This document shows, piece by piece, positions 1 through 11,339 of a stretch of DNA of 64,000 nt. The DNA comes from Solen grandis (lineage: Eukaryota; Mollusca; Bivalvia; Adapedonta; Solenidae). The number at the start of each line of letters is the position of its first letter. The first letter of the stretch is position 1. The notes under the pieces are model-generated. The model was not told where the DNA came from, did not search any database, and saw nothing but the letters and a program-made list of their open reading frames with translations. Location: NCBI GenBank assembly GCA_021229015.1, contig CM037783.1, positions 7,201,324 to 7,265,323 of the forward strand, read 5' to 3'. The position numbers were made by a program, and so were the translations under genes.

Positions 1-181
1 ATTGTTTTTATGTAGAAGTTCAACAAGTATTAGCATTTCCAAAAATGCTAAATATCGCCCTTTAACCAAGCAAACAGGAAGTTTAACTGTGGCGTAAAGG
101 GAAATTATACATCGAAGTACCTGCAGTTGTAGGAGAGGTTCGTAGCTAACAAATATTATCATGTTTGGTTCAGCATCAATC
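1..181. other. End of the preceding contig, no gene
   Basis: Good-quality sequence before the first gap. The only structure I see is a small hairpin at 31-50 (8 bp arms TAGCATTT/AAATGCTA around a 4-base loop). No open frame or recognisable repeat; too short to say more. Confidence 0.6.
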
Positions 182-281
182 NNNNNNNNNNNNNNNNNNN
201 NNNNNNNNNNNNNNNNNNNNNNNNNNNNNNNNNNNNNNNNNNNNNNNNNNNNNNNNNNNNNNNNNNNNNNNNNNNNNNNNN
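182..281. other. Assembly gap of exactly 100 N
   Basis: One hundred N characters. A round 100 is a scaffolder placeholder and not a measured distance, so the sequences on either side need not be neighbours at any known spacing. Confidence 0.97.
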
Positions 282-1271
282 AACAAATTATTCCGGGTTA
301 ACATGAATTTGGATGCATCGACTCTACTCAACTTCCAGATCGCATTTTGTAAACCCAAACCCCTTGTTTTTTTGCATGCTGGGTATCACACATTTTTTTT
401 TTAAAACTTTACCCTTTTTTTTCCTCCCTTATGAAACCATATTTGAAAAAAACAAATAGAAAAAAGCAAACAATAGAAAAGCGTCGATGAACAAATAAAC
501 TGACTGGATTTATTTTTTACTTGAATGGAACTCAAAGTGGGAATTTTCCCGGGAAACGTTTGAAGACTATTTTGGGGATTCGAAAAGAACCATCAACAAA
601 ACGGTATTTGTAAACATCGTCTTTTTCAAAAGTTGCATCCCATACCTTAATTTTTTGATATTTGAGAAATAAAATTTTAAAAAAAAAATTTTTGGGTTTT
701 TTATCTTTTTTTTTGTGTAATTACGCAAAACGCACTTTTTCGTCCCCCTGTGAAGAACTAAATGTGCAAGACCAAAATTTTTCCTTTCAACCCCACAAGG
801 TTCGATTTTTATTGCCCCTGAATCCTTGAAATGTCTTGTCCAGTAATTTCCTTTTTAAATTTTTCAGTCTGTTCATCTAATACTTGAAAAAAATGTTCTT
901 CTTACAGTAATGACAAGACCAAAATTCACTTCTTTCCCCACAGGATACGCAGTTTTTGCCCTGATTTGATTTTAAAAAATTCTTGTGACGCGAACACATT
1001 TCTTGCCAACTCGGTTCAAATTTTGTGTGTGAATTGAAAATCAGGGGGATAGGTGCAGCAAAAATTTTCATTTAGTTGTCTCAAGGATCGCAGAATTTTT
1101 GCCCGGGTTTCATTTTGCATTATCCCCCTTTGGGTTAATTTTGTTTTTCTTGTCCGGAACATTGTCAAATTTTATACAATGTATTGACTTAAAATTTAAA
1201 AATGTAACCAAAATCTAGGGCAACTAGGAAAAGTGCAGTGTCCAAGAACGTAACTCTCCCCTCTCCCATTT
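282..1271. other. AT-rich stretch without recognised gene
   Basis: AT-rich, homopolymer-laden sequence. The open frames here are all short, overlap each other on both strands, have no family motif and no coherent start or splice context. I see no repeat landmark until the minus-strand Pearl-like element begins. Confidence 0.5.
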
Positions 1272-2270
1272 TACTCCCCCTGAGCAAAACTGCTAAAGGG
1301 GTGAGCTTTTTAGGGCCCTTTTGCCCCCGTCCCTCGCCCGTCGTGCGTCGTAAACCCAATTTGTTTGTTAACACTCTAGAGGCCATTTTTTTTGGGCCCA
1401 ATTTTCATGAAATTTGGGTGAATTTTGTCCAATAAAATTTTTGGACAAGTTCAAAATTTGGGGTGATGGGGGGTCAAAAAGAAGGTTAAAGGGTAAAATT
1501 TTAAAAAAAACCCTTTGTTAACCAGAGCCACATTTTTCCCAAAATTTTTCATGAAATTTTGGTCAGAATGTTTGTCTCCAAAATTCTGGCAAGTTCAAAA
1601 GGGGTCAGTGGGATCAAAAAGTAGGTCCGGGGTCAAGCTTAAAAAAACCTTGTTCACTCTGGGGCCCAAAATTTTTTGGCCCAAAAATTTTCATGAAACT
1701 TGGTCAGAATCTTTGCCTCCATAAAATCTTTACAATTTCGAAATTGGGTCATGGGGGGTAAAAAAAAGTGGGTCAGGGGGTCAAGTCTTAAAAAAACCCC
1801 TTGTTAACACATAAGGCCACTTTTTTGGCCAAATATTCATAAAACTTTGTCAGAATTTTTGTCTCCATAAAATCTTGTAAAAGTTCAAATTTGGGTCATG
1901 GGGGGGCAAAAAGTGGTAATGAGGTCAAATCTTAGAAAAATTTGTTTACACAAAAGGGGCCACATTATTGGCCCAATCTTCATAAATTTGTCAAAGTTTC
2001 TCTTCAAAAAATTTTGGGACAATTTTCAAATTTGGGCCATGTGGGGTTAAAATTGGTCAGGGGGAAATCTTAGAAAACCCTTTTTTAAAAACTCCTGGGC
2101 CAATTTTTGGCCATATCTTCTGAAACGTGGTCAAATGTCTTTTTCCATAAAATTTTGGACAATTTAAAAAGGGGGTCATTGGGGTCAAAAAGTGGGTCAA
2201 TGAAAAATCCAACATAGTTGCCTTTATAATCGGGTGACGATTCAGGCCATCATGGCCCTCTTGTTTATTT
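1272..2270 (-). mobile_element. Pearl/Helentron-like non-autonomous element, about 150 bp core
   Basis: Read on the minus strand it starts at 2270 with the same end as the two elements at 52 and 57 kb (AGGGCCATGATGGCC, seen here as GGCCATCATGGCCCTCTTG at 2245-2263). It then has about six tandem units of 140-155 bp (landmarks TTGTTAACAC, 'GGCCAC', 'GGGTCAAAAAGT' on the plus strand between 1360 and 2200), a Pearl-type tail of GTCGT/GCGTCGT repeats at about 1325-1350, and a degenerate terminal hairpin at 1272-1307. The Pearl family of bivalves is known for exactly this architecture: short ends, a tandem core and a microsatellite. No transposase is encoded. The assignment rests on ends and layout; the unit sequence is noisy, so unit counts are approximate. 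Confidence 0.72.
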
Positions 2271-2640
2271 CCCCTTTTTAAATAGCTTTTTTTTTTTCTT
2301 GTCTCGCTAATTTAAATTTTAAAAACATGGTATTTACTTGAAACAAAAAATGTAAACAATGGACAAAGATAGTGCAGTCTAAAAAACTGGACAGACTTTT
2401 ATACTGCGGGCAAATAACCAAAACTGTTTTCTCTATCCCTTTAAAAAATGATTTTTTTACTTTTTTGTTGCTATCATATATAATATATAATAACAAGTGC
2501 TTATCTATGCCTGCCTGGAGTCTGGTTTTCCTCCGTATAAAAAGCTTTGTGTGGAGTAAATACCCACAGTGCAGACATGGGTGCCGATACAGTGCATATT
2601 GGCCCTAACTGCTGACTGGGGATATTCTGTAGTTAAAGAC
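2271..2640. other. Spacer, nothing recognised
   Basis: AT-rich sequence between the Pearl-like element and the TGACGTCA mega-array. Two short overlapping open frames on opposite strands have no recognisable domain. I see no other structure. Confidence 0.45.
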
Positions 2641-3325
2641 AACTAGCATATCATATGACATCATAGACGCTAGATTTTTACGTCAGTTAAAAAAAGTTTG
2701 TACAGCTCTCAGAATTTTTTTTTTGAATGGATTTTCAGTAAATTTTCAAAGGTATAAATTAGGATTTTGTTTGCACCTTTCTTTCGTTTACAAAATATTT
2801 AAAGGACCGAGGTTCTGTGGAAACCAAGTTTAAAAAAAAATTTCCTCGAAATTAAATTTAGTAAATCGTAAAGTACACGACTTCCTACAATCTTTTGTAC
2901 GTAGCATTTTAAGGGGATGATTTAATAGATTGAGTACTCCATTGAATAAAAAACTGAAATTCACACATATTTTAATTTTAAATTTTCTTCGATTTTTCAT
3001 AGGCCGGACTCATTTACATCATAGGGTTTTTATTTGTTTTCCCTTTTTCGTGCAAAAAAAATTTTTTGTGATCCCAAGGCCAAAACAAAAAAATTTAGGG
3101 GATATAATTTGATTGCGAATTTTTTATATGCAATTTTATTTACAACCATAGATTTTAGAAAAAACGTCGGATCAAAAAATTTTTAAGCGATTTAAAAATT
3201 ACAAATTGATAATTTTTTTTAAAATTTTTTAAAGAATGAAGGTTCACTCTAGAAACCAATATTTTCTGCGTTTTTTAAAAATTTTTTTGTTTTATTGATT
3301 TTTTAAAGGGTTTTTCAAAATCCTA
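2641..3325 (+). repeat. TGACGTCA mega-array, C-type units (degraded)
   Basis: First recognisable part of the array. Markers are ATATGACATCATAGACGC at about 2655, then AAAGTTTGTAC, and GGACCGAGGTTCTGTGG at about 2803. These match the C-type stretches at 21.3-22.0 and 28.1-28.7 kb. CRE-like palindromes are mostly broken here by base errors or decay. Not coding. Confidence 0.55.
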
Positions 3326-3480
3326 TCGTTTTCCGTCAAACGAAATCTAGTTAGGGCTTTTTGCCTAAGCGAAAATCCTATTTGGGTTTTTTTATTTTAT
3401 TAGGGCTTTCCCCTTTTGCAGAAAGTCCTATTGGGTTTTTTTATTTTTTATTTGGACTTCTGCCCAAAGCAGAAATCCCC
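3321..3480 (+). repeat. Array junction: CTAG motif plus three tandem hairpins
   Basis: A degraded copy of the conserved junction: TCCTATCGTTT...AAACGAAATCTAG at 3321-3350, followed by three successive copies of an inverted-repeat hairpin of the AGGACTTTCTGC/GCAGAAAGTCCT type at 3353-3379, 3402-3429 and 3453-3478. Each is followed by CTATTGGGTTTTT-like sequence and spaced about 50 bp apart. The same order of parts recurs at about 5.9, 11.3 and 14.3 kb. Confidence 0.7.
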
Positions 3481-3559
3481 CATTGGGGTTTTACGTTTAT
3501 TCTTTTTTCTTTTATATTTTATTCTTTTTTTCTTCCAACAAACCTTATTTTTCATGTTT

Positions 3560-4845
3560 CAAACACCCAGGACGATGAAAATTTTTAGGCTTTTTTATCA
3601 CTGAAAATTTTGATTTCATATTTTCATATGCCTAGACGCATATGACTCCATTTTAAATATGCACAAAAAATTTGTACGCGGGCTACAGCCTTGTTTGTGA
3701 ACCGATTTGCATCAAAAAATTTAACAGATTGTGTATATTAAATTTTTAGTTGGCATCCCTGCCGTTTTTTCAAAAATTTAAAAGTCCCTGGGGTTTTATA
3801 CGAACCCAAAATTGAACCCAAGGGCCAAATAAATTTTTAAAATGCTTATTCAATCTGTCCATTTAAGATAGAAAGTTGATATTTAGTCATATATAGGGCT
3901 CTAAATTTTAAATATTTTGTGAAAAAATATTCATATGACGCACGTGACTCCCTTATATGATAATGTATTTCAATATTAACAAGAATTTCATAGTTGAAAT
4001 TGTCGAAAGGCAATGGAAATTTTAAAAACACTGCTTTAAACGGCTGAAATTTGATTTTTATGATATTTATAGCCTATGACGTCATATGACGCACACTGGG
4101 AAAAATGCAAAAAAGTTTGTACCTGTCCCCACGTTTGTGAACCGATTTTCATCAAATTTTTACAGAAAAGTTACTTAAATTCTCGTTTGCATCCCGATGT
4201 CCTTTTTTAAATTCGAAAAATCCAAGGTCTATACGATTTTGAAGATTTGAAACCAAAGGGCGTAAATTTTCAAAATCTTTTAAAATCGTCCTTTTTTAGA
4301 TAAAAAGAATATTGGGGGCAGTATAAGGGCCTGCGAGTTTTTAAAAATTTTTTAAAATAAAAGCATATGAGTCACGGGGGTCATTTATGATAATGAATTT
4401 CTAAACTAAAAAGATTATTTCTAATCTTAATATTTTTGAAGGGCAATGAAAAATTAAGCCGCATGCTTCAACGAAATTTTTTGATTTTAATGATTTTTAA
4501 AGCCCAGACGTCATAGACGCACATTTGAAATTGACTACGAAAAATTTGACACGGGCCAAGCCATTATTAAAAGGCCGATTTTCATCAAATTTTCACAGAA
4601 TGTGTATATTACGTTCTTATTGTGTATACCGGTGTCCGGTTTTTCAAAATTCGAAAAGTCCAAGCATCTATGGCGGATCCAAGATTCGAACCAAGGACGT
4701 CAATTTTTAAATGCTTATAAAAACTGTCCTATTTGAGATAGAAAGTTGAAATTTTGTCAGTTAGTAGGTCTCTGGGTGTCTTAACAATTATGTGAAAATA
4801 AATATCATATGACGTCACGTGACGTCATTTTTAATATTATTATTC
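3560..4845 (+). repeat. TGACGTCA mega-array, A-type units
   Basis: About three A-type units of roughly 450 bp. Each carries AAAAGTTTGTACGCGG, TTCATCAAATTTTCACAGAA, a GATTCGAACC motif, GAAAGTTGATATTTGGTCAG and paired ATGACGTCA palindromes. The first two units are degraded; the third (from about 4.5 kb) is nearly clean. No protein-coding potential; the frames are shadows of the repeat. Confidence 0.75.
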
Positions 4846-5775
4846 TTTCTTCTCCTAAACTAAACTTATTTTAATATGTTGCAATAGATCCAGGAGATGA
4901 AATTTTTATGGTTATTAGTCACGTGAGGAAATTTTGATTTCAGTGATTGTCAGCACCCTATGACGTCACATGACGTCACAGCTAAAAATTTGAAAAATGG
5001 TGTTCGCGCTCTACAGCGGCCATTTATGTCGGATTTTCTTTAATTTTCACAGATGGTACACTTGAAACTAAGGTGTACATATCCTGCCAGCTTACCAAAA
5101 TTCCGAAAAACCGAAGTTCTGTGGCTGAAGTAATATTCGAACATAGGACCAAAAATTTAATTTTAGGATTGAAGAGCTTCAGGATGAGATAGAAAGTTGA
5201 AACTTACACAGTTTGCAGTTCTGCAGAATTTCTACAAATATTTTGAATCGTGACGTCAGAGGACGTCATAAGCATACCACTTATTTTTAATTTGGGGCAA
5301 TGATTTCGACATGATACCAGTTGTTCAGAATAATGAAAATTTCAGAGTTATTGCAGTAAAGTATACGCTTTTGAGCAACAGCATTTTCAGCACCCTATGA
5401 CGTCACGTGACGTCAGAGCTAAAAATAGTGAATAATGGTGTTTGCGCTCTAAGCCGCCATTTATGATCAGATTTTCTTCAAATTTTTACAGATGGTACAT
5501 CTTGAAACTAAGGTGTGAATATTGTGTCAGCTAACCTTAATTCCGAAAAACCGAAGTATTGTGGCTGAAGTAAGATTCGAACATAGGACCAAAAATTTCA
5601 TTTTAGGGTTAAAGAACTTCGGGATGAGATAGAAAGTTGAAACTTACACAGTTTTGCAGATCTGCAGAATTTCTACATATGTTTTGAGTCGTGACCTCAT
5701 ATGACGTCATAAGCATACTACTACTACTGCTACTTATTTTTTTTTCTTCGTAACGAAACGCTTATTTTTCGCGAA
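4845..5775 (+). repeat. TGACGTCA mega-array, leader and two clean B-type units
   Basis: A leader (TTATTATTCTTTCTTCTCC, then ATATGTTGCAATAG, then TTATTAGTCACGTGAGG) precedes two B-type units. B units begin CACCCTATGACGTCAC (4954 and 5391, period 437 bp), carry GCTAAAAATAGTGAA, TCGCGCTCTACAGC-like text and ACCGAAGTTCTGTGGCTGAA, and close with clustered CATATGACGTCAT sites. This is the best-preserved B reference in the window. Confidence 0.82.
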
Positions 5776-5911
5776 ATACAATGTCAATTGTTCAGCATGA
5801 ACATGAAATACTACCAGAGGTGAGTCATTACATGAAACTTCTATCTCCTGCTTTTTGCATTAACACAGGTTGCAGAAAGTCCTATCATTCGTTTAGACGA
5901 ATGACATCTAG
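5776..5911 (+). repeat. Array block terminal module ending in hairpin and CTAG
   Basis: Conserved closing module: TTGTTCAGCATGAACATG, ACCAGAGGTGAGTCATTAC, TCCTGCTTTTTGCATTAACA, then GCAGAAAGTCCTAT, a hairpin CATTCGT-TTAG-ACGAATG (5886-5903) and ACATCTAG. Near-identical modules end blocks at about 14.16-14.28 and 19.14-19.27 kb. A stem-loop a few bases before CTAG followed by T resembles Helitron 3' ends (hairpin then CTRR); that reading is inference. Confidence 0.75.
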
Positions 5912-5930
5912 TGTTTATTCTTATTATTAT

Positions 5931-6022
5931 TACGGCTTTCCGCAAACTTGCGGAAAACGTATAGGGTTTGTTATGTTTATTTTTCTTTATTATTAGGACT
6001 TTCTGCTAAAGCAGAAAGTCCT
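5931..6022. repeat. Two tandem hairpins with matched stem changes
   Basis: The first hairpin, 5937-5956, has 9 bp arms TTTCCGCAA/TTGCGGAAA. The second, 5995-6022, is a perfect 12 bp stem AGGACTTTCTGC/GCAGAAAGTCCT with loop TAAA. Both are followed by a TATAGGGTTTGTT/TATTGGGTTTGTT sequence. The CTTTCCGC/GCGGAAA and CTTTCTGC/GCAGAAA stems differ by a paired change (C-G versus T-A), so base pairing is kept. Confidence 0.85.
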
Positions 6023-6037
6023 ATTGGGTTTGTTCTG

Positions 6038-6040
<3 letters not shown>

Positions 6041-6071
<31 letters not shown>

Positions 6072-6072
6072 T
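6041..6072 (+). repeat. (ATT)n microsatellite
   Basis: About ten perfect ATT/TTA repeats just downstream of the hairpins. Shorter or broken copies occupy the same place after the other junctions (about 5.92, 11.34, 14.28 and 25.58 kb), so the microsatellite is part of the repeated module. Confidence 0.9.
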
Positions 6073-6079
6073 TTTCTTC

Positions 6080-7995
6080 CTCAAGGATTTTCATATGTTG
6101 CAATCGTCCTAGGAGAATGAAATTTCGATGGCATATTATTCATATGCGTAATTAAAAGATTCTATAATTTTCAAATGCCTATGACGTCATTATGACGTCA
6201 CACTTGGCAATTGCTACAAAAGTTTGTACGCGGTCCAGAGCGATAATTAATAAACCGATTTTTATCAAATTTTCACAGAATGTGTATATTATGTTCTAGT
6301 TGTGCATCTCTTTGTCCGTTTTTCAAAATTCGAAAAGCCCAAGGTTCTATGGCGAATGCAAGATTCAAACCAAGGACGTCAAATTGACAAATGCTCATAA
6401 AATCGTCCCTAAATGAGAGAGAAGGTTGATATTTTGTCAGCATATAGATCTCCGATAGATTTAAATAATTTGTGAAAATGGACGTCTTGTGACGTCATAT
6501 GACGTCATCAAATTTCTAATATTTAAACACATAATTTTATATGTTAATATGGTCCAAGGACATTGAAATTTTGATGTCTTATTCTCCAAGAGATGGTATT
6601 TTGAATTCTATGATTTTCATATCTCTATGACGTCATATGACGTCACACTTGAAATAAGCTACAAAAGTTTGTACGCGGTCCAGAGCCATTATTAATGAAC
6701 CGATTTTCATCAAATTTTCACAGAATGTGTATATTATGTTCTAGTTGTGCATCCCGGTGTCCGTTTTTCAAAATTCGAAAAGTCCAAGGTTCTATATCGA
6801 TTCCAAGATTCGAACCAAGGTCGTTAATTTTCAAAGTCTTATAAAATCGGTCCTATTTAAGATAGAAAGATGATATTGGGTCAGTATATAGTCTCTGAGA
6901 GTCTTAAACATTTTGTGAAAATAAATGTCATATGACGTCACGTGACGTCATTATATGATAATGAATTTCTAATCCTAACAAGATTATTTCTATATGTTGA
7001 AATTTTCGAAGGGCAATGAAAATTTAACCCGCATGCTTTAGATACTGAATTTCGATTTCAATGATTTTCAGAAGCCTATGACGTCCATATGACGTCACAT
7101 TTGAAATTGACTACAAAAGTTTGTACACGGTCCAGAGCCATTATTAATGGGCCGATTTTCATCAAATTTTCACAAAATGTGTATATTAAGTTCTAGTTGT
7201 GCATCTCGGGATCCGTTTTTTAAAATTCGAAAAGTCCATGGTTCTATAGCGAATTCAAGATTCGAACCAAGGTCGTAAATTTTTAAATGCTTATAAAATC
7301 GGTCCTATTTGAGATAGAAAGTGATATTTGGTCAGTATATAGGTCTCTGGGAGTCTTAAAGATTTCGTGAAAAAAAACGTCATCTGACGTCATGTGACGT
7401 CATTATATGATAATGTATTTCTAATATTAACAAGAGTATTTCTATATGTTGAAATTGTCGAAGGGCAATGAAAATTTAATGACTAAGGATTCAGACGCTG
7501 AAATTTCGATTTCAATGATTTTCATATGTCTCTGACGCCCCATAGGGACGTCACTTTTAAAATTTTAAACTACAAAAATTTTGTACACGGCCCCAGGGGC
7601 CATTTTAAGGGGCCCTTTTTCTTTAAAATTTTTTCACACTTGTAAATTACTTTTCTTTTGTGTATACCGTGTCCGTTTTTAAAAATTTTCAAAAGCCCCA
7701 AGCATCTATGGGGATCCAAGATTCAAAACCAAAGACGTAAAATTTTGAAATTTTTAAAAAATGGGGGCCCTTTTTTTAAAGATCGATAGTTAAATTTTTG
7801 TCATTTTTAGTGGGTCTCGGGGGTTTCTTAAGAATTATGAGAAAATAAACGTCTTTGACGTCACGTGCCCGGTAAATTTTTTAATTGTTTATTTTTTCTT
7901 TTTTCCCAAACTAAACGTTTAAATTTAATTTTGCAATAGCCTGGGAACGTAAAATTTTTTTGGGTTTTTAAAGGCACGGGGGAAAAATTTAGTTT
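6080..7995 (+). repeat. TGACGTCA mega-array, four A-type units then a truncated B leader
   Basis: A-type units begin at about 6181, 6627, 7078 and 7532 (periods 446, 451 and about 454 bp). Each unit has two clusters of ATGACGTCA palindromes about 300 bp apart. Quality drops sharply after about 7560 although the order of landmarks is unchanged. A B-type leader (CCCAAACTAAACG, TTGCAATAGCCTGGGA) follows at about 7.87-7.99 kb and then the array stops abruptly. Confidence 0.8.
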
Positions 7996-8205
7996 TCACC
8001 CCTCCCTGCATACATGTAGCCATATCTAAAATAAAAAATCGTTTTTGTAAATATAGTAGAATAAGAATTAAGTTTGAAAAAATTGACTTTTCCAAAAGAT
8101 TTTTATTTTTTTAAAAAAGGGGGTTTAGGGAAAATACAAAGTTATAAGCAAAAAAACAAAATGAAATGAAACAAATTTTTGCTGAAAATATGCTTTTTTT
8201 TGGGG

Positions 8206-8270
<65 letters not shown>

Positions 8271-8491
8271 AGTAAATTATCTCAGAAACGACTGAAGATA
8301 ACTTTATACATTAGCTAAAAAAAGTAGCATTTTTTAAAGGTTTTTCAACGGAAACCAAATTTATTAAAATTTTTGGGGAAGTCTTTATAAAAAGTTACAT
8401 GGAAAATAAGATTTTTTCAAAATCATGCATAAATAAAAAAAAGGAAAGGCCCACGCGCGGGGGTCACCAGGCTTAAATACTTGCGCAACGA

Positions 8492-8531
<40 letters not shown>

Positions 8532-9290
8532 GAAAATTTGGCAATTGAGGGGGTTTATTCTTTTTTTTGTTTTTTTTTTTGTTGTATTTTTTTTTGTCAA
8601 ATGTTGACTTTTTCCCCAAAATAAGCATTGAAAGTTAATACATGTACAACGGCACAAGACAAAAATCCGTATTTGCAACACAATTACTAGCAGCATTTTT
8701 GCAAGCCTTAAAAAAATTCAACAACGCACCCCCACATTTTAGACCACCCAAAAAAAAACTGAAAAGTTATGCTAACGATATTCAATTTGAAATCAGTTTG
8801 TAGGCTGGGATGTTCCCTTTTTCAAAAAAAACCCCAAAATTTTCGAATTCCGGGAAATTTTAAAGGGCAAAACTACGGAACCCCAAAAACACCCCAAAAA
8901 TCGCTAAAAAACTTTTTAACTACGTTACAGGTGTCGAAAGGAAAGCACAAACAAAAAATCCAATACTTCTCCAAATGGGGCAAAAATTAAAAAAGGGTTT
9001 AAAAAACTGGGGCTGGAGGGGATAAAATTTTATGTGTATAAATTAGAAACTTACATTTGGGAACACTGTTTCATTTTTCTTTCAGGGTAAAAATTTTTGA
9101 CATAGTAAAAAATGTTATTTAAACTACATTTTTCCCAAGATATGGGCGGCCCCTTTTTTAAAATTTCCCAAAGAATGTGTTCTATTTGTGCTATTATATG
9201 AAATAAGGAAATAAAATTTTGAAATTTTGGGACAGATTATCTATTATGCCCATCTTCTATATAAACTATAAAAAAGCAGATGTTCCCAGA
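7996..9290. other. AT-rich insert with two poly(A) tracts, no gene
   Basis: Interrupts the mega-array. Contains poly(A) at 8210-8269 (60 bases) and 8495-8529 (35 bases) and further T/A homopolymers. Could be a retroposon tail or a low-quality read segment; nothing identifies it. The frames here are homopolymer products (one on the minus strand simply translates the A tract). Confidence 0.5.
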
Positions 9291-11262
9291 AAGTCCCTAT
9301 AAATTCTTTTTAAAAAACGAATGACATCTATTTATTCTTTATTCTTCTTTTTCTTTTTTTTTTCCCCTCTTTTTTTTGTTTTTAATTTCGATGGGTTGCC
9401 AATGGCCCAGAACAATAAAAATTTTTTTGGCATATATTTCAAACCATGATTTTCCCGAATAAATAAAATTTCATTTTTTTTTAAGACTCATATAACGTAA
9501 ATTTTGACGAAAGGGTTTAAAAAAGTTTGTAGGGCGGTCTTCACCTTTTTTTTTTCCTGGGCCTTTTTCATAAAAATTTTTCCAGAATTGTTTTTAAAGG
9601 GCTCAATTTGTCCCCTTTCCGGGTTTCCTTTTTTTAAAAAATTTAAAAATTTGGCAAGGGTTCTAGGCGAACCCAAAGATTCGAACCATTGCCCGAAAAA
9701 TTTTAAAAAATGCGTATAAAATCGCTTACAAATGACTAGAAAGATAAATATTTGGACAAAAATATAAGTCTAAAGGGGTTATTTTAACTTTTCTCTGAAA
9801 TAAACGTCATATAACGTCATATAAACGTAAATGAGGTGAAAGGTAATTTCTAATTTTTAAACTTTTTAAATTTTTTATATGTTTACAAGTCTGAGCACCT
9901 TAAAAAATTTAATACATTGCTTCAGATGAACTGTTTGCATTTCAATTTTTTTTCATTTTACTATGACTGCTTTGACGTCAAAAATTGACGTCGTCTAAAA
10001 ATGCTTGGGACGCGGGCTACAGCCATTTTTTTCCGGGCCGTTTTTAAACAAAATTTCACAGAATCGAATGTTTAAAATTCCCAGTTTTTACATGCCGGTG
10101 GGCCGTTTTTTTCCCAAAATTTGAAAATGCAAAGGTTTTTAAAGGCGGATCCCCAAAATTTTGAACCATTGACGTCAAATTTTTAAATTTCGTATTAAAA
10201 AAATTTTCCCGATGGTTTTTGAAAAATAAATTTTTTTTTGAAAAAGTATATAATTTTCCAAGAGTGCTTTACATTCTATGAAGATAACGTCACATGACGT
10301 CCCTATGACCCCCATAAGGGCAAAAATAAATTTTGATATATACGCGTTAATTTTTAAAAATGTTGTTTATTCCCAGGACCAAAGGGAAAACTAAAGGTAG
10401 TACATCAAAACCCCTGTGCTTTAGAATACAAAAGTAAATTCCTTTTTAAAGGACGTTTTTAAACCCCGTAACTTTGACGTCAGGGCAAAAAGGTTTACGG
10501 GGTGTACGCCATTAAATTTTTTGGGCCGATTTTCCCTCAAAAATTTTACAAAATGTAATGTAACGCCTAAATGTGTACCCGGGGGCCCTTTTTTTCAAAT
10601 TCCCAAAAACCCCAAAGGTTTCTATGGCAATCCAAGTTTCCCAACCATTGACGGGCAAATTTCAAAAAACATAAAAAACCTTCCAGATGAAAAAAGAAAG
10701 TTTTTTTTTTTGGACTGAATATAAGTCTTTTAACTTTTTCATAATTTTGTGAGATTAATGTCCCTTTACATCATAAGGTCAAAAAGGGAATGTTAAAAAT
10801 AAACAACGCGTTAAAAATTTTTTTTTATGTTGCAAAATTGTAAAAGGGGCAAGAAAAAAATTTTTTTGATATATTCAAGATACTTTAAAAATTTTAATTT
10901 TTATTGATTTTTTTATGCCCAACGTCACTGACAAACAAAAATTGACCCCGTCTACACAAGCTTTTACGCGGGCTTTGGCAATTATTACAGGGTGAAATTT
11001 TGAAATGTAAGCATTTTTTAAAAAATTTGATTTTTAAAAAAGATTATAAAAAAAGCCAAGTTAAATAAAACGATTAAAAAAAAAAGATTTTTAGTTACTT
11101 TTGCCATAACCTCCAAGTTAAACGGTTAAAATTTTTTTAAAATTTTTTTTAAGTTTTTTGGCCCTACAAAAGCAAGTTTTTAAAAGGGTGGGAATTTTTT
11201 TATCCCCTTTTTCTTTTTTTAGCTTTTAATGTTTTAAAAAAAATGAGCAAAAAAAGTCCTAA
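9291..11262 (+). repeat. TGACGTCA mega-array, junction remnant and D-type units
   Basis: Starts with a junction remnant (CCCAGAAAGTCCC, then ACGAATGACATCTATTTATT at about 9318-9337). D-type units follow. They differ from A units by AAATGTAATGTAACGC-like text, AACCATTGACG, ATTTTGTGAGATTAATGTC and ACGCGTTAAT. About four units, heavily degraded. CRE-like sites survive in part (for example ACGTCACATGACGTC at about 10289). Confidence 0.65.
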
Positions 11263-11267
11263 AACAT

Positions 11268-11330
11268 TCGAAAAAAAAGAAGAAATCTAGTTTTTTAGGA
11301 CTTTTTGCCTAAAGCAGAAAATCCTATTGG
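11268..11330 (+). repeat. Array junction: CTAG motif and hairpin
   Basis: AACATTCG...AAATCTAG (CTAG at 11287-11290) followed by AGGACTTTTTGCC...GCAGAAAATCCT at 11297-11325 and a broken TTATT microsatellite. Same order as at 5.9-6.07 kb. Confidence 0.7.
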
Positions 11331-11339
11331 GGTTTTAAA

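Noticed and set aside
6780..6830. Polymerase III B box (GGTTCGAATC on the minus strand) in A-type units
   Set aside because: The 10-mer is exact, but no A box lies 30-60 bases upstream on that strand and no terminator is placed sensibly. It is probably chance fixed in the repeat.
8493..8696. Minus-strand small protein
   Set aside because: Its C-terminal half is the translation of a 35-base A tract (poly-Phe). There is no coding evidence.
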